Positions 6,807-9,727 of a stretch of DNA of 9,727 nucleotides are shown in pieces (the first letter of the stretch is position 1; each line of letters starts with the position of its first letter). The stretch is from the NCBI GenBank assembly GCA_007126865.1, contig SLAN01000006.1, positions 1 to 9,727 on the forward strand. Reading direction: 5' to 3'. The notes under the pieces are model-generated. The model did not search any database and was not told the DNA's origin. It was given only the letters and a program-made list of their open reading frames with translations. The position numbers and the translations under genes are program-made. Origin of the DNA: Spirochaetales bacterium (GTDB lineage Bacteria > Spirochaetota > Spirochaetia > DSM-27196 > SKKC01).

Positions 6807-6816
6807 TATACCGAGT

Positions 6817-7335
6817 ATGTCCGACACGACGGTACGTCAGGAAGAACAACCGGTCGACGCGCTCGAGCGCGTGCTCAACAGTCAAATCGAGCTGCTCGAA
6901 CGGACCGCGATTGAGCATCGGGAGCTTCAAAGCGCGGTAATCGGCCGCGACTGGCGGGCACTCGAAGAGTACATGTCACGACTGAACGTGCGCTCCGGCG
7001 AGCTGAGCGAGCTCGAGCGTCAGAGACACCGCGCGTATCGAGAACTTCGCGAGCAACTCGGGCTCGGCACCGGAGATGGCTTCTACGAGGTGCTCACCCG
7101 GCTGGATAACGGTCCACGTTCACGCCTGGCTGAGCGTTATCGCAACCTCAAGGTCGCTGTCATGCGTCTCGCGGGGCAGAACGGAAATCTCGAATCGTAT
7201 GTAGCCGCCAGCAGCGAGACCCTCGAACAGGTTCTCGGTGAGCTCTTTCCCCAGCGGAAGGGGACCATTTACGGGCGCTCCGGCGCAGCGACAGCGAAAG
7301 ACAGCCGTGCTTTCGTCGTCAACAGAACTCTGTAG
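6817..7335 (+). CDS. flgN: FlgN-like flagellar export chaperone
   Basis: The product is a 172-residue, highly charged and mostly helical protein. Residues about 10-75 have long amphipathic helices with the FlgN-family pattern: a hydrophobic/Gln helix (LERVLNSQIELLER), a Glu-rich second helix, and an ELSELERQRHRAYRELREQL segment at about 61-80. A further helical region runs to about 148, followed by a polar tail. FlgN proteins are cytoplasmic chaperones that hold FlgK and FlgL unpolymerised and deliver them to the flagellar export gate. The family is weakly conserved in sequence, so the call leans on size, helical character and position immediately before flgK and flgL. The ATG has an AAGGAG site. 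The stop codon overlaps the ribosome site of flgK, so the two are probably translated from one message. Confidence 0.8.
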   Translation: MSDTTVRQEEQPVDALERVLNSQIELLERTAIEHRELQSAVIGRDWRALEEYMSRLNVRSGELSELERQRHRAYRELREQLGLGTGDGFYEVLTRLDNGPRSRLAERYRNLKVAVMRLAGQNGNLESYVAASSETLEQVLGELFPQRKGTIYGRSGAATAKDSRAFVVNRTL

Positions 7336-7339
7336 GGAG
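7334..7339 (+). promoter_or_regulatory. Ribosome binding site of flgK
   Basis: AGGGAG lies 7 nt before the ATG at 7347. Its first two bases belong to the flgN TAG stop codon, so termination of flgN and initiation of flgK are physically linked. Confidence 0.7.
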
Positions 7340-7346
7340 CCGCGAG

Positions 7347-9221
7347 ATGCAGTCGACATTTTCGGGAATCGAGATCGGTAAACGCGGCCTGCTCGCCCAC
7401 AACCGGGCATTGACCACCGTCGGCCACAATGTCACGAACTCCGCTACCGAAGGCTACAGCCGCCAGCGCGCCGAGATGTCGGCGTTCCATCCCCTTACCA
7501 GGCCGGGACTCACGCGGCCCGAGCGTGCCGGACAGCTCGGTCAGGGGGTGGAAGTGACCCGGATCGCCCGGGTACGCGACCTGATCCTCGAGGAGCGAAT
7601 CGTCGGGGAAGCGCACAAAGAGGCGTACTGGGAAGAGCGTGACAAGTATATGCTCATGCTCGAGCAGATCTACAACGAACCGACCGAACAGTCGATTCGC
7701 GGCGATCTCGACCGATTCTGGGACGCATGGCAGGAGCTGTCCATTCATCCCGATCAGATGGCACCGCGTGAGGCGGTACTCGAACGCGGGAAGTCGCTCG
7801 TTCAGAACATCAACGAGCGCTATACCGATCTCGACCGCATTCGAACCATGCTCGAGGAGGAGATCACCGGCGCGGTCTCACAAGTGAACGATCTCGCGAA
7901 CGAGATCGCCGGGTTGAACGAACAGATTCGGTCCGCCGAAGCGGCCGGAGACGATCCCAACGATCTGTATGACCGCCGCGATCTGCTCGTTGAACGTCTC
8001 GGACGCTATGCGAACATCACCACCGATCGTCGCGATCCGGACGAGTTCAGGGTAAACATCGGCGGATTCCATCTCATTCAGGGAACGATCGCCAAACAGT
8101 TCGTCACCGAACCGGATCCGAACAACGCCGGGTACTCGCGCGTACTCTGGGAGCACACCGGCGAGGAGGTGCGGTTCGGCGGAGGACGAATCGCTGCGTT
8201 CCTCGAGCTGCGGGATGACGACGTTCGAGGGGAGATCCAGAACCTCGACAACATGGCGGTGAACTTCACCGACCTCGTAAACGAAATACACCGTGAAGGC
8301 TTCGGCCGAAACGGCCGGACCGGTCGCGATTTCTTCACCGAGCTGCCGTTCGTAGAGAACACGCTCGGTAACTACGATCTCAGCGGCGACGGCGAGCTCG
8401 ATTCGAGCCTCATCTTCCGCCTGACCGGCGCCAATGAGGTGAACCCCGACGAGCAGATCGGTCTGTCGGGAACGATTACGCTCGCAGGACCACGGCAACC
8501 GATCGAAATCGACTACAACCCGACCGATACCGTCGAGCAAGTAGTCGCGCGGATCAACAACAGCGGCGCGGAGGTGGTCGCGCGGATCGACCGCAACAAT
8601 CGCATATCGCTGAAGGGGACTCCGGCTGAGGAGACCGAGAATCGCGATTTCGTGATACGTCATGTCGAAGACAGCGGTGAGTTCCTCGTCGGGTATGCCG
8701 GATTGCTCGGTGCAAGCGGGGCCGACGGGGCATTCACGTGGGAAGAGCCGGATGCGGTGACCGGACTGAACGCCGAGGCGGACTTCGCCGTTGCGCCGCA
8801 GGAGAACCCATCAGCCTGGATCGGGGTCAACCCGGAGATCGAGCAGGAGCCGGCGACGATCGCCGCGGCGCTGTCCCGCCAGGGAAGGGATGGAGAGATC
8901 GGAGATGGTGGTGCGGCCGAGGCGATCGCCGAGCTGCGTCATCAACCGGTCATGGTCGGCCAGATTTCGACGTTCGACGACTATTTCGCCGATACGGCGG
9001 CGAGCATCGGTTTGCGCGGTGAGCAGGCGCGAAACCACTTTCAGACGCACGAGTTGCGGATGAAGGAGCTGCACGACTGGCGCGATTCGATCTCCGGCGT
9101 GAATATGGATGAGGAGCTCTCTCAGATGATCAAGTTTCAGCACGGTTACCGCGCGGCGTCGCGCTTCGTGACCGAGATCGATCGGATGCTCGATACGATC
9201 ATCAATCAAATGGGTGTCTAA
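7347..9221 (+). CDS. flgK: Flagellar hook-associated protein 1 (FlgK)
   Basis: The 624-residue product forms the first junction ring between hook and filament. The N-terminal rod/hook domain shows LTTVGHNVTNSATEGYSRQR at residues 22-41, the family's ANTxGYSRQ signature in variant form. Residues about 90-220 are long helices (D1), with NDLANEIAGLNEQI at 181-194 and PNDLYDRRDLLVERL at 204-218, both typical of FlgK. A beta-rich central region carries a stretch at about 375-424 resembling the flagellin hook IN motif. The C-terminal coiled-coil domain, about 565-624, includes GVNMDEELSQMIKFQHGYRA, the standard FlgK ending. Length is greater than E. coli FlgK (547) and usual for spirochaetes. No cysteines and no signal peptide, as expected for a type III flagellar export substrate. 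In spirochaetes the assembled product lies in the periplasm. flgL follows after a 3-base gap. Confidence 0.97.
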   Translation: MQSTFSGIEIGKRGLLAHNRALTTVGHNVTNSATEGYSRQRAEMSAFHPLTRPGLTRPERAGQLGQGVEVTRIARVRDLILEERIVGEAHKEAYWEERDKYMLMLEQIYNEPTEQSIRGDLDRFWDAWQELSIHPDQMAPREAVLERGKSLVQNINERYTDLDRIRTMLEEEITGAVSQVNDLANEIAGLNEQIRSAEAAGDDPNDLYDRRDLLVERLGRYANITTDRRDPDEFRVNIGGFHLIQGTIAKQFVTEPDPNNAGYSRVLWEHTGEEVRFGGGRIAAFLELRDDDVRGEIQNLDNMAVNFTDLVNEIHREGFGRNGRTGRDFFTELPFVENTLGNYDLSGDGELDSSLIFRLTGANEVNPDEQIGLSGTITLAGPRQPIEIDYNPTDTVEQVVARINNSGAEVVARIDRNNRISLKGTPAEETENRDFVIRHVEDSGEFLVGYAGLLGASGADGAFTWEEPDAVTGLNAEADFAVAPQENPSAWIGVNPEIEQEPATIAAALSRQGRDGEIGDGGAAEAIAELRHQPVMVGQISTFDDYFADTAASIGLRGEQARNHFQTHELRMKELHDWRDSISGVNMDEELSQMIKFQHGYRAASRFVTEIDRMLDTIINQMGV

Positions 9222-9224
9222 CGC

Positions 9225-9727
9225 ATGAACCGTATAAGCACGAATCTGCCGAACGACAATACTCGCTTCTTTCTGCGGCGGCAGGAAGTTGAGCGGAGAA
9301 CGCTGCAGAACCGCATCTCCAGCCAGGAGCGGATCCAGAATCTACGCGACGATCCGGTCGGCGCCGCACACGCCACCCGCTTCGAGAGCCACTCGGTGCG
9401 TCTCGAGCGGTATGGCAAGAACATACAGTACGCGCAGGACAATCACCGCGTGACCGAGGGCTATATGCGCGAGTCGGTCGACATCATGCAGCGTATTCGC
9501 GAGATCGCTATTCAGGGTGCACACGGAACGTACTCGCGCGACGAAATGCGCTACATGGCGCAGGAGGTGGACGAGCTGCTCGAAGAGCTCGTGGAGATCG
9601 GCAACGCACGAAACGCCACCGGCGCCTCGCTCTTCGCCGGCGCACGCTCGCGGAGCGACGCGTTTCAGGTGCTTCGCGGGAATGTCGAGGGGGCCGACGG
9701 CAGGCGGATCACCGAAGTCATGTACAA
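9225..9727 (+). CDS. flgL: Flagellar hook-associated protein 3 (FlgL), 5' part
   Basis: Starting from the ATG at 9225, 167 complete codons are present and the gene runs off the window. The product opens MNRISTNLPNDN, then RISSQERIQNLRDDPVGAAHATR at about 30-52 (the flagellin-like DDPVGA signature) and IREIAIQGAHGTYSRDEMRYMAQEVDELLEELVEIGN at about 91-127, which matches the conserved D1 helix region of FlgL. NATGASLFAGARSRSDAFQV at 130-149 corresponds to the family's GxYLFxGxxxxxxPF segment. FlgL is the second junction protein, joining FlgK to the flagellin filament, and is a client of FlgN. The gene begins 3 bases after the flgK stop and has no clear ribosome site of its own beyond a weak GGGTG, so coupling to flgK translation is likely. 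The remaining part (roughly half or more) is outside the window. Confidence 0.97.
   Translation, partial: MNRISTNLPNDNTRFFLRRQEVERRTLQNRISSQERIQNLRDDPVGAAHATRFESHSVRLERYGKNIQYAQDNHRVTEGYMRESVDIMQRIREIAIQGAHGTYSRDEMRYMAQEVDELLEELVEIGNARNATGASLFAGARSRSDAFQVLRGNVEGADGRRITEVMY

Larger units (their letters stand above)
6544..6816. other. Divergent intergenic region between nagZ and flgN
   Basis: These 273 bases are the only sizeable non-coding stretch in the window and must carry control signals for both flanking gene sets. They contain the nagZ ribosome site and weak -10 candidates at one end, a sigma-28-like element and the flgN ribosome site at the other, and two inverted repeats with 15-nt spacers. 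The open frames that cross it on both strands are Arg-rich and lack recognisable motifs. I recognise no riboswitch consensus or tRNA fold. Confidence 0.7.

Noticed and set aside
7878..8663. Minus-strand open frame of 261 codons inside flgK
   Set aside because: Entirely within a well supported flgK gene; no ribosome site or motif of its own noticed.
1..9727. Mobile elements, CRISPR arrays, defence islands, tRNA genes
   Set aside because: No transposase or integrase motif, no regular repeat array and no tRNA-like fold was noticed. The DUF1998 helicase alone could suggest DISARM, but the YprB-like partner and housekeeping neighbours argue against it.

Overview
The window looks like ordinary chromosome from a GC-rich, flagellated bacterium, most likely a free-living spirochaete of the Spirochaetales. 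This rests on the flgN-flgK-flgL order, on the flgL product opening with RISTNLPNDN (a start I associate with spirochaete FlgL), and on high GC with strong third-position bias. The lineage is inferred from gene content and style; I could not test it by search.

There are eight genes in three blocks. (1) Positions 1-2471, plus strand: the 3' part of a DEAD/DEAH-type helicase with a C-terminal cysteine cluster (MrfA/YprA-like), then an RNase H-fold exonuclease with a TPR-like tail (MrfB/YprB-like). The two overlap by four bases. In Bacillus subtilis this pair forms a nucleotide-excision pathway for mitomycin-type DNA damage. (2) Positions 2420-6543, minus strand: a tight three-gene set, transcribed in the order secreted beta-N-acetylhexosaminidase (NagZ, GH3), GNAT acetyltransferase, glycogen synthase (GT5). 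The glycogen synthase and exonuclease genes are convergent and overlap by 52 bp, so no terminator lies between them. (3) Positions 6817-9727, plus strand: flgN (export chaperone), flgK (hook-filament junction) and the first 167 codons of flgL. They assemble the hook-filament junction, which in spirochaetes lies in the periplasm.

The only intergenic stretch of note is 6544-6816, between the divergent nagZ and flgN genes. It holds a sigma-28-like promoter candidate for the flagellar genes, weak sigma-70-like -10 hexamers for nagZ, and two short inverted repeats with 15-nt spacers. I see no tRNA, rRNA, CRISPR array, insertion sequence or phage gene.

I found no convincing undescribed system. The points most worth a second look are the probable Mrf repair pair outside Firmicutes, the antisense overlap between the exonuclease and glycogen synthase genes, the low-complexity replacement of a conserved segment in the glycogen synthase, and the sigma-28-like element before flgN.
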